From Venturia oleaginea (taxonomy: Eukaryota; Ascomycota; Dothideomycetes; Venturiales; Venturiaceae), in contig JABMLP010000040.1 of assembly GCA_013176395.1 (NCBI GenBank), forward strand, positions 62,001 to 126,000: DNA of 64,000 nt, read 5' to 3'. This document shows, in pieces, positions 43,335 to 56,200 of the stretch. The notes under the pieces were generated by a model that worked only from the letters and a program-made list of their open reading frames with translations, ran no database searches and was not told the DNA's origin. Both the position numbers and the translations under genes were made by a program. Numbering within the stretch: the first letter of the stretch is position 1; each line of letters begins with the position of its first letter.

Positions 43335-46300
43335 ATGGTCAGAACCCGTGGAAACACCCCGCAGGCACAAGTCGCCACCGTCGTGCCCCTCGCGCAAATA
43401 CGGGTAAAGCGGACTCGAAGTCAGAGCATTGAGCCATCAACATCTACATCGACCGCATCGCAAACAGCAAAACCAAGGACCGCGAGACTCGGAGGACCTT
43501 TGCAGCCCGCAGAAAGTACGACGGGCCCATCACGTGCAGAAAACAGCAAAGCAACTTACAAAGGCGAGCTCGGACGGCCATCTGCCCAGGTTGTTGACTA
43601 ACCTTACTCCAGATCTTTCAATTGTTGAAGAGAAAGATGCGTCTGATGTAGAACACGAGCCGGCTGAGAATACGACAACGCCTCCGCGAACGGGTACGTA
43701 ATCGAGAGGGCTTTCTTGATATATCTCATTAAAATTGTATCGCTATCCATCTGCAATTGATTCTTCATAGATCGAATTACTCGCCTTATGTTTCTCAAAG
43801 AAACAAGAGTTGTGGGGAAGCACCATGAAGAGCATAGTAACTAATGACTCTCTAGCACTCTCCCCCAATGCCAACCCTCGAGTTTCAATATCCGGTACAA
43901 CTGCACGCAGTACTGTGTCATCAGGAGACGAGGAAGCAGCACCTGAACCAGACCACCTTCTTCTGGAATTTGCACCAGATCTGTGCAACGCAGCTGCGAG
44001 TCTGATAAAAGTCCTCACCATTCCTAATTCCAGAACTAAAACAGCGACTATCGAGGACATTGCCCGAGAACTTGGCAATCCTGCATCCATAACCGCGAAA
44101 AAATTATGGCCACTAGCGCAGAATTTCGACAATCTGTTCCAAAATTTTCAAGCTGGAGACAATGACAAGTTTCTAGATCCCCAAACAATCGTCGGAGCTA
44201 TTTTTGAGCCACATCATCCACCCGCCCTGGACTCAAAGTCGTGGGGAGTAACAGAACTAGTATACAGCGCAAATCTCGCCTACTTGGGAAAATGGGTTGC
44301 AAATGCGCAGAGGAGTGACCCTGAGATTGTGGACTTCTTGGCAGCTCTCAACGAGACCTGCCCGAAACCATTTCTTGCTTCCTTAATGGAAGGCTCAACT
44401 TTCGGCGATAGCGCATTGCAGGATGAGACATTCAAATTCGTGCTTGCTGTACGAGCCCAGATTGCTGTGACGAGGCTGATGTACGAGGCCGCTGAGAATG
44501 GACTTGACCAAGAGAAAATCGCCCAACTGATTCAGTCGGTCTTTTATGCCCCGCTAGAAACTGGAGGTTATTCCAAAGAAACTCTCAGGGCATGGAACTT
44601 CAACGGCATTGGGGCTGGCGCAACTGGTCTACTCCCTGAATATAATGACGAGATTCGAAAGACCGTTGCCGCAATTCAAACTTGTGCTACGCTAGACGAC
44701 ATGGCCATCAAGGAAGGCGAAAGCGAATTTATGGAAGCACTGGCCTCGGAATTTTCCTGGTCTGAATTTCGCCTCAGAACCGTCAACTGGATTCATGAAC
44801 GAAATCAAGAACTGGATGCCAAAATAATGCGGCTAGGTGGTGTAATCAGGATCCTTAACGCTGTAAAACAGGAAATTGGTCTTGAGGCGACAATACTGGA
44901 GCCATCACCAAAGAAGTTTGACAGTTTCGGGTCGACGTTGGCGGACCGAAGCCCAGAAAATGCAAAAACAAACAGATAGTAAGTGCCATCGCTTGGTCTT
45001 CGATTAGGGTTAGGGTTACGCATATCGGAAACCAAACAGCCTTTGACTTAGGTTGGGGTAAGGATTACGCGTACCGGAAACAAAGCAGAACTTAAACTCC
45101 GCTTCTACTGCTGCTAACCTTAGTTCGCAGCCGCCGCGGCCCTCAATTTTTCCGAAAGATGGAAGAATTCAAGAAGAGGCACTCAGGTGTAGGAGCAGAA
45201 CAACCAGCGGATGACGCTACTACACCAGAGCCACTTGCAGAACCAGAGATGGCTCCATCTGCTGAGGAAGAGGCCTCCCACCACAGTCTCCCGGATTTAG
45301 CAGTTACCCCACAACTTCAGCAACACAAGAAACAAGGTTCTGATAAGGGACAACAGATGACCGGCAACGCTCAGGCTCCAACCCCTACTCCAGTGGCCCA
45401 GCCAGCTGCGCCAGTGGAGGTCAATTCTCGCAGGAAAAGTCCCGCGCGACATCAACGACAACCGAGCGCCGATGTTGTGGTGGCAGACGATATCACCCCA
45501 ATTGAGGATTACGAAGAAGACATAATTGAACCTCAGCCTGGCCCTTCACAAGCACCTCTCTCGCAAGCACAAACGGCTACTCAAGGAAAAGAAATGGTCA
45601 AGAGTTACCTGGCAAAGAAAAGACAGGACAAAGAAAATAGAGGGTCACAGCCCGCTAGAGCACGCGCTTTTATTGATCCACAAGAAGAAGCCGAGCGCGT
45701 CGAGTTTGATGACGAGGTCCAAGAGCGCAGGCCGCAGGTCGCAGCATCTCGAAGGCCTGGATCGGTATCCCGTGGGAAACGCCCTGCACCAGTTGAAGTG
45801 GACCAGGATGAGGATGTTAGTCAGGACGAGGGTTTTCAAACCGATTCCAGAGACATCGGCAACAGGTCGCAAAGGCTACCGCCGGCGCCTATTAGGTCAA
45901 GATCAAACGGTCGTGCAAGTCAACCTTCTCCACCCAAACGTGCGCGTTTGGCTTCTCAAACGACTAGAACCTCTGCCTCGAAAGCAAGGCGAGGTCCGTC
46001 GCCAGGACCAGAGTCTGACGAGGACAATCTTCCAAATTCTACCAGTCACAAGCAGGTCCAAGCTTTGGCTAGAAGAAACGTCGCCTTGGCTAAAATGGCC
46101 TTTGAGCCACGGAGACGAAAGGCGTGGACTCAGGGCGAGGAGGAACATTTACAAAATCTCATTGTCGAACACGGGACTAGCTGGGCAGAGCTGAAAAAAA
46201 TAGACGAGGCTGCCCGTAACATTCTAGCGGAGAGGGATCAGGTTGCTCTGAAAGACAAAGCCAGAAACATGAAGCTGGCTTTTCTAAAGTAAGTCAATTT

Positions 46301-46434
46301 TCACTTCCCTATTTCCATATGAGCATGCTAACAAGCCCAATAGAGCGGGAATCGACTTGCCTGAGAATTTCGAGTATGTGCCTTTGGATAAAAAGGCAAG
46401 AAATGTGCTCGATGCAATGGGACTCGAATACTAG
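43335..46434 (+). CDS. TRF/Taz1-like telomere-repeat-binding protein
   Basis: Certain exons: one ending at 44978 (containing ATG 43828 and the domain from about 43930), 45131..46288 and 46344..46434. Likely 5' exons are 43335..43515 and 43613..43693; the junction to the main exon is unsure (an acceptor near 43807 restores the frame but is weak). The main exon encodes a helical domain like the TRF homology dimer domain: LLLEFAPDLCNAAASLIKVL, ELGNPASITAKKLWPLAQNF. A long disordered, Pro/Ser-rich linker follows. The C-terminus is a single Myb repeat, KAWTQGEEEHLQNLIVEHGT SWAELKKID, with a telobox-like VALKDKARNMK. Such proteins bind double-stranded telomeric DNA. Its intron 44979..45130 contains telomere-type repeats. 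Confidence 0.75.
45003..45110 (+). repeat. Telomere-type TTAGGG tract and its degenerate copy inside an intron
   Basis: TTAGGGTTAGGGTTA lies at 45004-45018 within the intron 44979..45130 of the TRF-like gene. It is followed by ACGCATATCGGAAACCAAAC. About 46 bases further on is a related stretch, TTAGGTTGGGGTAAGG then ACGCGTACCGGAAACAAAGC, so a unit of 45-50 bases seems to be present twice, once with intact and once with degenerate telomere repeats. Confidence 0.9.
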
Positions 46435-46935
46435 CTGGTTGTGCTCTTTTTGCTGAAGGACTTTTCTTTAATACGCTTCTACTTGCTTTCCATCTTACCT
46501 AGCTTCTTCTTGATACCCTAGTTTTCACTGGCTGTACTTATAGTTCTCGTTTTGGATGCCCCATGGAGTATGGCAAGGGATGGCACGGCAATGACGCCTT
46601 CAAAGTCAAATACAGTTCGACTTGCATCTGTCGATCAAGTACCTTTAGACCGAAAGAATTTTCCATCAACTACGATGTGATCGAAAATCTACCGCATCTT
46701 CTTTAACAGCAACGCTCCTGAATACTTTTGTGATAGCCTAAGACAGACTTCAGGCCCTGTCGGTTCGGCATCTACATCAGACTTCAGTATTAAACCTTCA
46801 GCGAACTCCCCGTCCTGACACGTAAGATCTCACGAGCACCTGTCAAAGCGATAACCATGACCTCAACTTATCTACGTCCAAATCCTCGACTCACGATTTC
46901 CCCACACCCAACAGCCCCGCCCGCACCCTGTGCAA
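46435..46935. other. Spacer upstream of pantothenate kinase
   Basis: No gene is recognised. It holds the 3' flank of the TRF-like gene and the presumed promoter of the next gene. Confidence 0.3.
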
Positions 46936-48470
46936 ATGGATAAACAACAGCGCGACGACGCGCTTGTTGATGGCGCGAAACTGGAACGACAGCTTACCAA
47001 GGAGAAGAATGAGGGGATTAGGCATCCGGGAGATGTGAGGACTAATGTCAAGGGTGCTTTTATTGTTGACGACGAGGAGAAAGAAAAGGAGGAGCCTGGG
47101 ACACCGCGGGGAGTCGCGTTCGATGAGAATGGGTATCAGCATGATTCCAAGGATATACGGTTGCCCAACCACAAAGCTGTGGTTTCGCATATGGCTGTCG
47201 ATGTGAGTCTTACTCTTCTCGAGCATTGGAAGTGGGCACAACTGATTTGGACAGATTGGGGGATCTCTGGCGAAATTGGTATACTTCTCCCACGATGGGC
47301 CTGGCGATGTTGAACTCGGAGGTCGACTTAACTTCCTCAAGTTTGAGACGGATAAGATTGATGTGTGCATTGGGTTTATGCGACGGCTGACGCAGGAGTA
47401 TAGGGAGCGTGGGAATAAGCCTACGGATCTGTGTGTCGTGGCTACTGGTGGAGGGGCATACAAGTACTATGACAAGATACGGGAAGCTCTGGGTGTGGAA
47501 GTGCAACGAGAGGACGAGATGGAGTGTCTGATAATTGGTACGCTCTTCCCTTCTCTCCACCCAAGATATGAAGGAGGCACGCTAATCGCTTTCTATAGGC
47601 CTCGACTTCTTCATTTCCGAGATCCCACGCGAAGTCTTCTCCTACAGCGAAACGAACCCAATGTCCTTCATCGATGCAGGCATAAACGCTTACCCCTACC
47701 TCCTCGTCAACATCGGCTCAGGCGTCTCCATGATCAAAGTCTCCGGTCCCCGCCAATACGACCGTGTAGGCGGTACATCCCTCGGCGGCGGAACACTTTG
47801 GGGCCTCCTCTCCATGCTCACCGGCGCCCGCAACTTCGAAGAAATGCTAGGAATGGCAGAAAGAGGCGACAATACAACAGTAGACATGTTAGTCGGCGAC
47901 ATCTACGGCACAGATTACAACAAAATCGGATTAAAGAGCACAACCATCGCCTCCTCCTTCGGCAAAGTCTACAGACTGAAACGACAAGCAGAAAGAGAAG
48001 CAGAAGACCACGGCGGCCTCGCAAATGGCGACCACAACTACCGCACCCACACCCACAAATCCTCAATCGCCTCATCAACCTCCGCATCCCACACATCCCA
48101 CACATCCCACACCCCCTTCTCCCCGCAAGACATCTCCCGCTCCCTCCTCTACGCAATCTCAAATAACATCGGCCAACTCGCCTTTCTCCACGCCGAAAAA
48201 CACAACTGCAACCAGATATACTTTGGTGGCAGTTTTATCGGTGGCCATTGGCAGACTATGGCTACGCTGAGTTATGCGATTAAATTCTGGAGTAAGGATA
48301 AGAAACAGGCGCTTTTTCTTAGGCATGAGGGGTATCTTGGGAGTGTTGGGGCGTTTTTGAAGAGGCAGCCGCCTGGGTGGGGGAGGAGGGGGAGTTCTGA
48401 GGGGGGGATTGGGTTGCATGATTTTGGTAGGGGAAAGGGGGAGGATGAGGATGAGGCTGTGGGGAAATGA
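46936..48470 (+). CDS. CAB1: Pantothenate kinase (eukaryotic type)
   Basis: Exons 46936..47202, 47255..47537 and 47599..48470; 473 residues. The enzyme phosphorylates pantothenate, the first and controlling step of coenzyme A synthesis. Family motifs are intact: the nucleotide-phosphate loop DIGGSLAKLVYFS (created by the first splice), VVATGGGAYKYYDKI, NIGSGVSMIKV, GGTSLGGGTLWGLLSMLTGA and FGGSFIGGHW. A polar insertion HTHKSSIASSTSASHTSHTS lies before the C-terminal PFSPQDISRSLLYAISNNIG part. The C-terminal tail is Gly- and acid-rich. The N-terminal 80 residues are acidic and variable, as in other fungal forms. No lesion is seen. Confidence 0.94.
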
Positions 48471-48862
48471 CGATGGTGTTTTTGGTGGATTCTTCTTGAA
48501 GTCATATGTTGAGGGAGATTAAATGATTTTCTCGAGATCTTTTTCCCAATGTCAGCGCCGTGGAATTATCGATGAATTTCTGGCACCCTTCTTGCGTCTT
48601 TGTTTTGACCTTCCTCCTAGAACTCAAGAATTGATAGAATAGATAATGAAAAACGAAATGGAATGATTGCATCTCTTAGATCCTTAAGTCTTACCTACCT
48701 ACCTACGACTAGGTAGGATATCATCTAGACTCAACCAACCAAGTAAACCCGCCTACCTCTTTGCAACTACAACTACTAGTATATAGAACTCTTACTTGCG
48801 CTCCCTATCGACCCTGACATAACATCGAACCTACGTTTTTCTTTTATGTATATAAACTAGAC
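48471..48862. other. 3' flank of pantothenate kinase
   Basis: No gene is recognised up to the TA site of transposon copy 2. Short ACCT repeats are seen near 48692-48706. Confidence 0.3.
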
Positions 48863-48864
48863 TA

Positions 48865-49789
48865 ACGTATTCCACCACCGAGCCGGCCACTTTTCCTTGG
48901 CACGACCAACTCATATTACGCCTCTTCAATTTATCGCTATCAACAATAGATTCCAGGTGCGACGGCACGGCACGGCACGTGACCATAAAATCACGTGCTG
49001 TGGCTCGTGCACTTTCTCTACTTAGTCGGAGTTTCCTTACGAACCTCTTACCTTTCTACCTTAGATCCTAAGTGTAATTCGGTGACATGTTCTGAAGTGC
49101 CTTGTGCCTTCGTATGGATATGCCGTGCCGTCACACCAAGTCTGTCGTGCTGCTATCTGATTCAGAAGGTATCTCGATATCCTCTTAACACGTTCGCGCA
49201 ATGTGCCCAGTCGCGCCGCAGTTCCCACAGCGCCTTTGAGTTGGTCGGGCTGTTTCTTGATCACCACGACTACGAGTATTCTTTGATCCCTGAGGCGCAA
49301 CAGACGCCTCGGCAGCTACCCGCGCTGCTACAGTCCCCTACTCTATAGTACCACCTTGCTGGATCCGCTTTCTTTTACGCGACTTTCGCTTCGTCATTAC
49401 TGCCAATTGCTCTTCAAGCTCGTGGTTTCGTGCAATAAGTAGAGCGTTCTGGTGTAGCATCAATTCAGCGCGAATCTTTGCGAATCGAGATCGAGGATAT
49501 ATCGAATAATCGTTTGCTCTTCTATAGTAGTGAGCTTATGAGAGTTTGGGCGAGTTTGAGATGGAGAGGTGATTCCGCGGAGCCGATCAGAGAGCCTTTG
49601 GTGTTTAACGTTAAAGGCTGTAGCAGCGCGCCGTAGGCTTTGAAATTGGCCAGAGGTATAAGCCTGAAGAGCGAGATCAATTCTACCTTCTTCTTGAACG
49701 GCTATCGCGTTGCGTTGTTGAGACATTACGTGTGAAAGAGGATCAGGGCTGTGTCAGGGAAAAGTGGCCGGCTCGGTGGTGGAATACGT
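48865..49789 (-). mobile_element. pogo-like transposon, copy 2: internally deleted, with a nested insertion (925 bp)
   Basis: The ends ACGTATTCCACCACCGAGCC and its reverse complement match copy 1, with TA on both sides (48863-48864 and 49790-49791). Only the transposase N-terminus (complement 49460..49726, MSQQRNAIAVQEEGRIDLAL to YILDLDSQRF) and the extreme 3' part remain; the whole DDE core is gone. The deletion junction is near 49472, where ATCAATTCAGCG (3' region) meets CGAATCTTTGCGAATCGAG (N-terminal region). The doubled terminal motif of copy 1 is single here. A 178-bp element sits inside at 48958..49135. Confidence 0.9.
48958..49135. mobile_element. Solo-LTR-like element nested in transposon copy 2 (178 bp)
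   Basis: It begins TGCGACGGCACGGCACGGCA and ends ATGCCGTGCCGTCACA. The flanks CCAGG (48953-48957) and CCAAG (49136-49140) are a 5-bp duplication with one change; the same site in transposon copy 3 (about 59993) reads ATTCCAAGTCCGTCGTGC without any insertion, which fixes the boundaries. The start resembles the element at 20090. Confidence 0.8.
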
Positions 49790-49791
49790 TA

Positions 49792-50248
49792 ATTACCTTG
49801 GCAACAAAACCCTCCCCTATGGAATCAAGCCCCGAGGAAATCCTAGCTAATAACTAGAACGTTAGTCTATTTCGCGTCGAGAAGAACAAGTCAAGAGTAT
49901 TTACTTAGGCGAGTACGTATACTCGTTTTGAATTTTTTTATTCTAGAGGTTAGAAAAGAGGTTAGAATAAAGGAAGGAAGGAATGAAGGAAGGAATGTCT
50001 CCCTCCTTTGGTCTAAATCCTTTGAAGATATTTTATCGATAGGGCTATAAAGAATTAAGTTATTATTTCGGGTTGGAATACTCGGTTTCAATCCGTCGAG
50101 AAAGAATGTGATATGAGTGTCTAGTAAGAATCTAGAGTAGCCGCTTCATCCTTTACTCCCATCCTTCGATCCATTCTTCGATCTATAGTATACACCACAC
50201 GTACTTCACTGCCAAAAAATACCATCAGCAAAACCAAAAAACACACAC
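49792..50248. other. Spacer with short GAAGGAAT repeats
   Basis: A GAAGGAAGGAATGAAGGAAG run lies at about 49970-50000. The rest is AT-rich and holds the presumed 3' untranslated region of HIR3. No gene is recognised. Confidence 0.35.
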
Positions 50249-53200
50249 CTAACCTCTAGGCTGCTCATCCTCTTCCCCCATAGTAGCACCAATAACCTCA
50301 CTCCCACAGCCCCTAGAATCCCTCTCCCCACTCTTCCCCAAATTCGGAAACATCACTCTCGGCCTCTCAGGCTCGTTAGGATCCTCCACATCATTATCGT
50401 CCAACTCGCTAAGCTCACTCTCATCATCAGCATCAGAATGAACACTAGCCGGCGCACTCTCCTTAGCACCACCCTCCCCATCGTCTTCCCCATCTTCTTC
50501 CCCACCCCCCTCCGCATCCCCGCCACCGCCCGGCATTCCCCCAGGTCCCGGCTTCGCAGAACTACCAGCTGCCTCACTCCCACCACCAAACGACAAACGC
50601 GACACGGGAATCTCCACAGTAACGACCTGATTCAAACTCGGCGTCTCCTGCTGGGTCCCCCGAATCGGTATATTCGTTCCCCCAAAATTACTCCCAAACA
50701 CAAGCTCCGGTCTCTTGGCCGCCGCCTCCGCTTTCCGTTGAAGTTCGCGTCGACCTACACCTTTCGCTCTGGCCTTCGGAACGTGTTCGGGTATAGGGGC
50801 ATTGATACTAATCGGGAAAGAAGCGGCAGGTCCATCCGCCGCACCATCCATATTCATCACGCTCGTCAACGCCATCGGTTTGTGCGGTACAGGTGCAGGC
50901 GCTGGCGGAGGTTCAGGTTTGGGAATTTCAATCTTGTCGACTTCGGCGGCTGTTTCTTCGTAGAGTTTTGCGTACGTGTCGCCGAGGAGGTCGTCGATGA
51001 GTGTCGGTTTCATGAGGTTGTTGTTTATTTTCTTGAGCTCGATGACTTCTTGAAGGATATCCCTCGTGGTGGATTCATTGTCGGGGTTGTGACACCACAT
51101 CTCCAATTTCCTGGAGCGCTGAGTGAACTCCTCATAGTTTAGAGATTTGAAAACAGCATCTTCATGACCCTCGGGGATTTCGCCAGCTTTACGGAGCATC
51201 TTGAGGTATGCCAAACAAGTCTCCTGCCAAAGCTTGGTATGCTCGAAGAATTCGTGAAGCTTCCTCCTAAGACGCTTTGCCAACATCTCAAGGTTTTCTC
51301 GGTCCTTGAGCTGCACAAGGACTTGAACAAAAAAGCGGATATAACGACTGGTGTAGACGAAATGTCGACCCGATCTTTCGTTCTCAGGTTTCCAAACATT
51401 CAACACCATCGTTTTAGTGAACATCTGTTGTGTAAGTTCATGTCTAACTTCCATGGCGGAAACTGGATTGTCAGGATCATCGTCGTAAATGAGATGAGCC
51501 GAGCGCATCGTCATACGATGATGCCAGGCAGACTTATCAGCGTGTCGAAGTGCCTTCAAAGTTGCCGTGACGTAATTCACCCATTCTTCTTTGAGGTAGA
51601 GATTAGGATCAGGAATCTTCTTGACATAAGATGTGTGGTCTTTGAGAATGCGCAAAGCTTCGGCAGGCTTTAAGTCTTGTCGTAATACCATCTTGTGGAC
51701 AGTGACCAGAAGCTTGTAATGTGGCTCTAGAATAGGTTCCTTGCGACTGTCCCGACGGCTCGGCACCGTCTCGATTGCTCTCGAATACGCTTTGATGACT
51801 TCGTCTCTCTGCGGTGCCCTATCTCCACCAAGGACTTCAGCCGAGGCGGTAAACATCTTCCAAAGACATTTTCCAAGCATGAAATGGTTCTGCCAGGAGT
51901 CGGGGTTGCGCTGCAGGGATCGCTTGAACAACGCAGCAGCCAGTTTCCAAGCCGTGTACAGTCGCAAAGCTGTATGCGGTTCTTTTTTGTACATATTTTC
52001 TCCGCTGAAATGTCGTTCTTCGTTGTCTCGGAAGGCAAAAGCTGCCATCGAGAATGGCTCTCTGGATGATGAATAGATCCTGTTGCCGAATTCAGAATAC
52101 ATCTCTGCCAGTTTGGACGATTCCAAAGAAGTAGCATCGCCAGCTCGAACAGCGCAGGAGACAGCCATAGTATAGCAATGGATGGCAGCCCGTTGGTAGA
52201 AGAACACCTCGTGACTGTTATTGTTGAGCTTTTCGGCCGACCAAGAGACGTGTTCCTCGAGATGCATCTCATTTGCTTGCGCAAGGCGATACCAGGTTTC
52301 CCAATGCTCGGTTGAGTACTCGAGGTCCTGTGTGAAAAATGCCACGGCAACGTTGAGATCCTCCGTAGACCCACCCGATTGCAGTCGTTTTTGCGACTTG
52401 AACTTACTCAAGGCAATCAGTCCCATCAAGAAGTACCATCCTTGGGCAGCTATCGGTGCCGCAGATGGAACAATATACTTGCTGGAGAGATCGAGAGTCC
52501 CTCTCATAGCGGCGAAGATGTTGATAGGGTTGATCGTCGACTTCATGTAAGCGCTGAATACTCGTCGGTTCAAGACGATGTCATCGCCGTTCTTTCGGTT
52601 GCTCAAACATCCGTGGACCCGATCAATAGCAGCCTTCAGTTCCATTCGAGGCAAGTCTTTCATGGCCACCTTGTTTGCCTGGGACATCAGGAAGCCCAGC
52701 AGCCTCTGAGCTGTGTTACGGTTAATAGCCGCAAATTCGGTGCAGCCATGATCAATGAGATCAGTTGGATTCCAAGCACACTTAAGGCCGTAGAGGTCTA
52801 GCAAGACCTGCGCTAGTTGTAGCTCGGATCCTTCGACGTCAGAGAGTTGTAGAAACTCCTCCATGAGTAGGTGAAGCAGATCCTTGTTGGCGGCATTGCA
52901 AATATGACGGTGCATACCAACAGCGTAGTGCAGATCTCTTAGGAACGTGAATCTGGCCTCAGCTGGTGCCTCAAACGCTTCGGGGCTCTGTTCAATGCCC
53001 TCTTTGACCAAGCTATCGCGATATAGTCAGTAATGGTCCACTCTCACTCGATAGCTCAAACGCGACAGAATTGACGTACCTGTAAAATAATATCCACGCA
53101 CGGAGCTGGACATTGTGAACCCACTTTGCTGTATTAATGAACGAGGGTTTCGGCCTGCCTTCAAAAGCTGGCGAGGGAATGGATCCGACACGAATCTGGT

Positions 53201-56200
53201 CTTCGTAGAGATTGAAGGCGTGCAAGATCTTCAGCAGCGACTTTAATGCATTCAAAGAGGCCTTAAGATGCTCCGAGTCGACGCACTCATACATGTTGGG
53301 CGTCGTCCGGTCGTACTTCAAAACTTTTTGCACGAATTCATCGATTAGATGTAGCCATCGAACTAGACTAAGACCTCGTGGCTCTCCCGAAGAATCAAGG
53401 TAAGCAGGGCTCCTCATCTCAGTCATCAGAAGCTCAATACTTCGAAGATGACAAGATACGATTTTCGGAGCATAGTCAATCGTGATGTAGGCCTGCCGAA
53501 GCCGTTGCCAGAGGGACAAACGCAGCGACCAGGAGGAGCTGACGAGGAACTGGCTAACCTGTTCTTGGGGCGTCGGATCGCTTGGGGAAGGATTGCTCTC
53601 TGCTTATTGGCTCGAATTAGCAAGGAATCTTTTGATACACACAAAGGTTGATAGGTTACTGGCAACGGGTCTCTTATAGTTGTCCACGAATTCAAGCAAC
53701 CTTTATGCAACGGGACATTGTGTTAAAATACACTCACCCTCCACCCCATCCTGCATCTCGACGTCATCGTTGGTGGTTACTTTCGATTCGCCAGATTCAT
53801 CGTTCCATTCGAGAAGTGGCTCAAGACTCTCGATGGTTGAGACCGGATCGTCGTCGCGGTCGCTGAACACCTTGACAAAGAAGTCCTTCATGTTAATTTT
53901 ACTCAATTCCTGCTCGATCGCACCCATCGAGATCTCTGGAATGACTGCATTATTCACAAGCTGAAGGAAAGGCTCGTCCATGGATGCAAGGAGAGCCTTA
54001 AGGTCCTTCATGCACGCAAGTACATATGCTTGGTCCACATTCTCGCACACCGATATATGGAACCCAGTAGCCCAGATGTGCCGTAAAGCCAGCTGGTCGT
54101 CGCGAGGGTCCTCGGAGTCGTTGATACGAAGATTGATTGCGGTGTTTGCGAGCGCCGACCATCGCTCCAAACGATCCTTCTGCTGGATTTTGGTGACCTC
54201 GTCAACATTGCTCCCGGGTCGCTTGATCAGCGAGTAAACATCGAGGTGCAGTTCAAACAGTGTCTGGGCCATTTCGATCAATGACAGATCTTCTGGCGTC
54301 GGCGTATAGATCTTTTTTGCGCAGCGAAGTCGCAAGTCTTTGTTTCCTATTGCAGACAAAGCCTCTTCTATAAGAGGGAAGACGTATTCATCGAAGCGCA
54401 CAGCTATTTGCACAACAGTACGTTTGAGGTCATCGGGCCAAAGATCTGTCATGTAGCTGGAGCTACTGCCTGGGGCTCTGCCTGGGAAAGAGCCTGGTCT
54501 CAGCAATGCAACCAGGAACTGCCAAGCAGCGTCCTTGCTGTAGGTGAAGGAGCTGTTGATAGTTTGCAACCAGTCTTCCAGGCCGGCTGTAGCACCCAGT
54601 AGAGGCTTCGCGGAGAGTTGAGAACTTTGAGTCTTGTTGTGTCCGAGAAAGGCGCTCAGTCCAGCTTCTCGAGATATTGCTCCCAAAGTTTCGATGCTCT
54701 CGCCAGGAATGCCGTTCACCAGAAGGCTTGCCATGTCTGGAGTGCAAGCCTGAGCAAAGCTATAGAAATCTAGGATCGCTGGTTGCAATGTATCTTGGCC
54801 TATCGTCTCCTTCTTGACTATGGCATGTAGATCTTGAGGGCTTCCCAAACTGTCAGCCCCAAGTTTCTCAAGCAGAGAGTTGGCTGCGAAAAACAGATAG
54901 TTGTCCGCGTTAGCGAGTTCTTGCAACTGCCAATCATTCTGACATTTAGTTTCGACCGCCACGCCGTCAACAGCTGCACCGTCTAAGGTCTCTCGGTTCC
55001 GGATGCGTTTACTTCGGACGCGTCCTCCATCAGCGGCTTCAGCCAGTCCTGCAGAGTCTACCGATCGCTTCCGACTAGCAGAGTGACCTGAATCTCCTTG
55101 ATCAGGGAGGTCAGCAGGAGCGTTTGCGGTAATGGCTGATTCTGTGGCATCTAAAGGAGTATCCTCCATGTCTTTCGGCTCCTCTGCAGCTTTCGGCTCA
55201 TCAGCTGTAGCGACCGTCTCGTTTTCATGAATAGTGGTCTCAGCCTCCTCTCCATTCATATTGGAGACATCTGTAGGAGCTTGCACTTCAGCCTCGGCCG
55301 CTGGCCTGGCGGTTACCTCTGCACTAACAGCTGCTGGAATCAGTACATGGCCTTCAAAATCAGTGCAGGGGCACTAGTTTCTGGCAATTCCAGAATGATC
55401 TTCCTAGATGTTCCGAAATCACGTACTCGGATAGGATGTGACACACCTTTTTCAACACCACTCTCAGGCTCCTCCTCTGCAGCGTCTTCTATTTGAACGT
55501 CCGTTTCAGGCTTGAGAGAGTCGATGGGCTCTTCCACCGTCGGGTCCACGTTGGGATCAGCTTCTGTGGCGGCGAGAGTGGGTGAAGCTGTCGTTGTGGT
55601 CTCCACTTCTGGCCGAATGACTGGTGGCGGCGTGGGTTCTATTGGAGGTAGTTCATGCTGCACTTCTTCAGGGGCGGGATCTGGAAGTTTGATGCTTAGA
55701 CCAGCGCCCGGACCTGTATCAACCTGTCCCAACTCCATGAGGTTCAACTGCTGAAGAATGGCTTCTCCAACCGCAGCCCAGTTCCGTCCTGGTGCCGTGA
55801 ACATGTACCTCATCGGCGCCCTGCCTTTGTTGCCTACTTCTGAATATGCAGTGCTCTCAAAAGAAGGTTTCGGTATGGACGGGTGGGTTTCCAGCCTCTT
55901 GCGCAGTGCCTGGCCTAGCTTCTTCCGTCGAAAGGTCGACAGAGGCCCAAGGAGAAGAGACAAGTCATCCTGAAGGCTTCGAGAGAACTCTTGCAATCGC
56001 TGAAGAGCGATAGTCTGCTCAATTCCTGATAGCCCGAGCAGGTCACTGTCTTCTCCCATGTCGAGAACAGCCTCCAAACAGAAGCGTGCGATCCTGTTGC
56101 TGCCGACCAGGGTGGCCACGGCTGAAGTACATCGCCAGAGGTCTACATCCGTATCATCCTTGTCCAGGGCTTCCGAGTAGTAGCTTAAAGGCTCTCGCGC

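Noticed and set aside
45004..45018. The TTAGGG tract as a true chromosome end or an assembly join.
   Set aside because: It is too short, and the same gene continues in frame on both sides of the intron.
47276..48166. A 296-codon Arg/His/Pro-rich frame.
   Set aside because: It is an out-of-frame reading of the pantothenate kinase exons; it lacks protein-like composition and conserved motifs.
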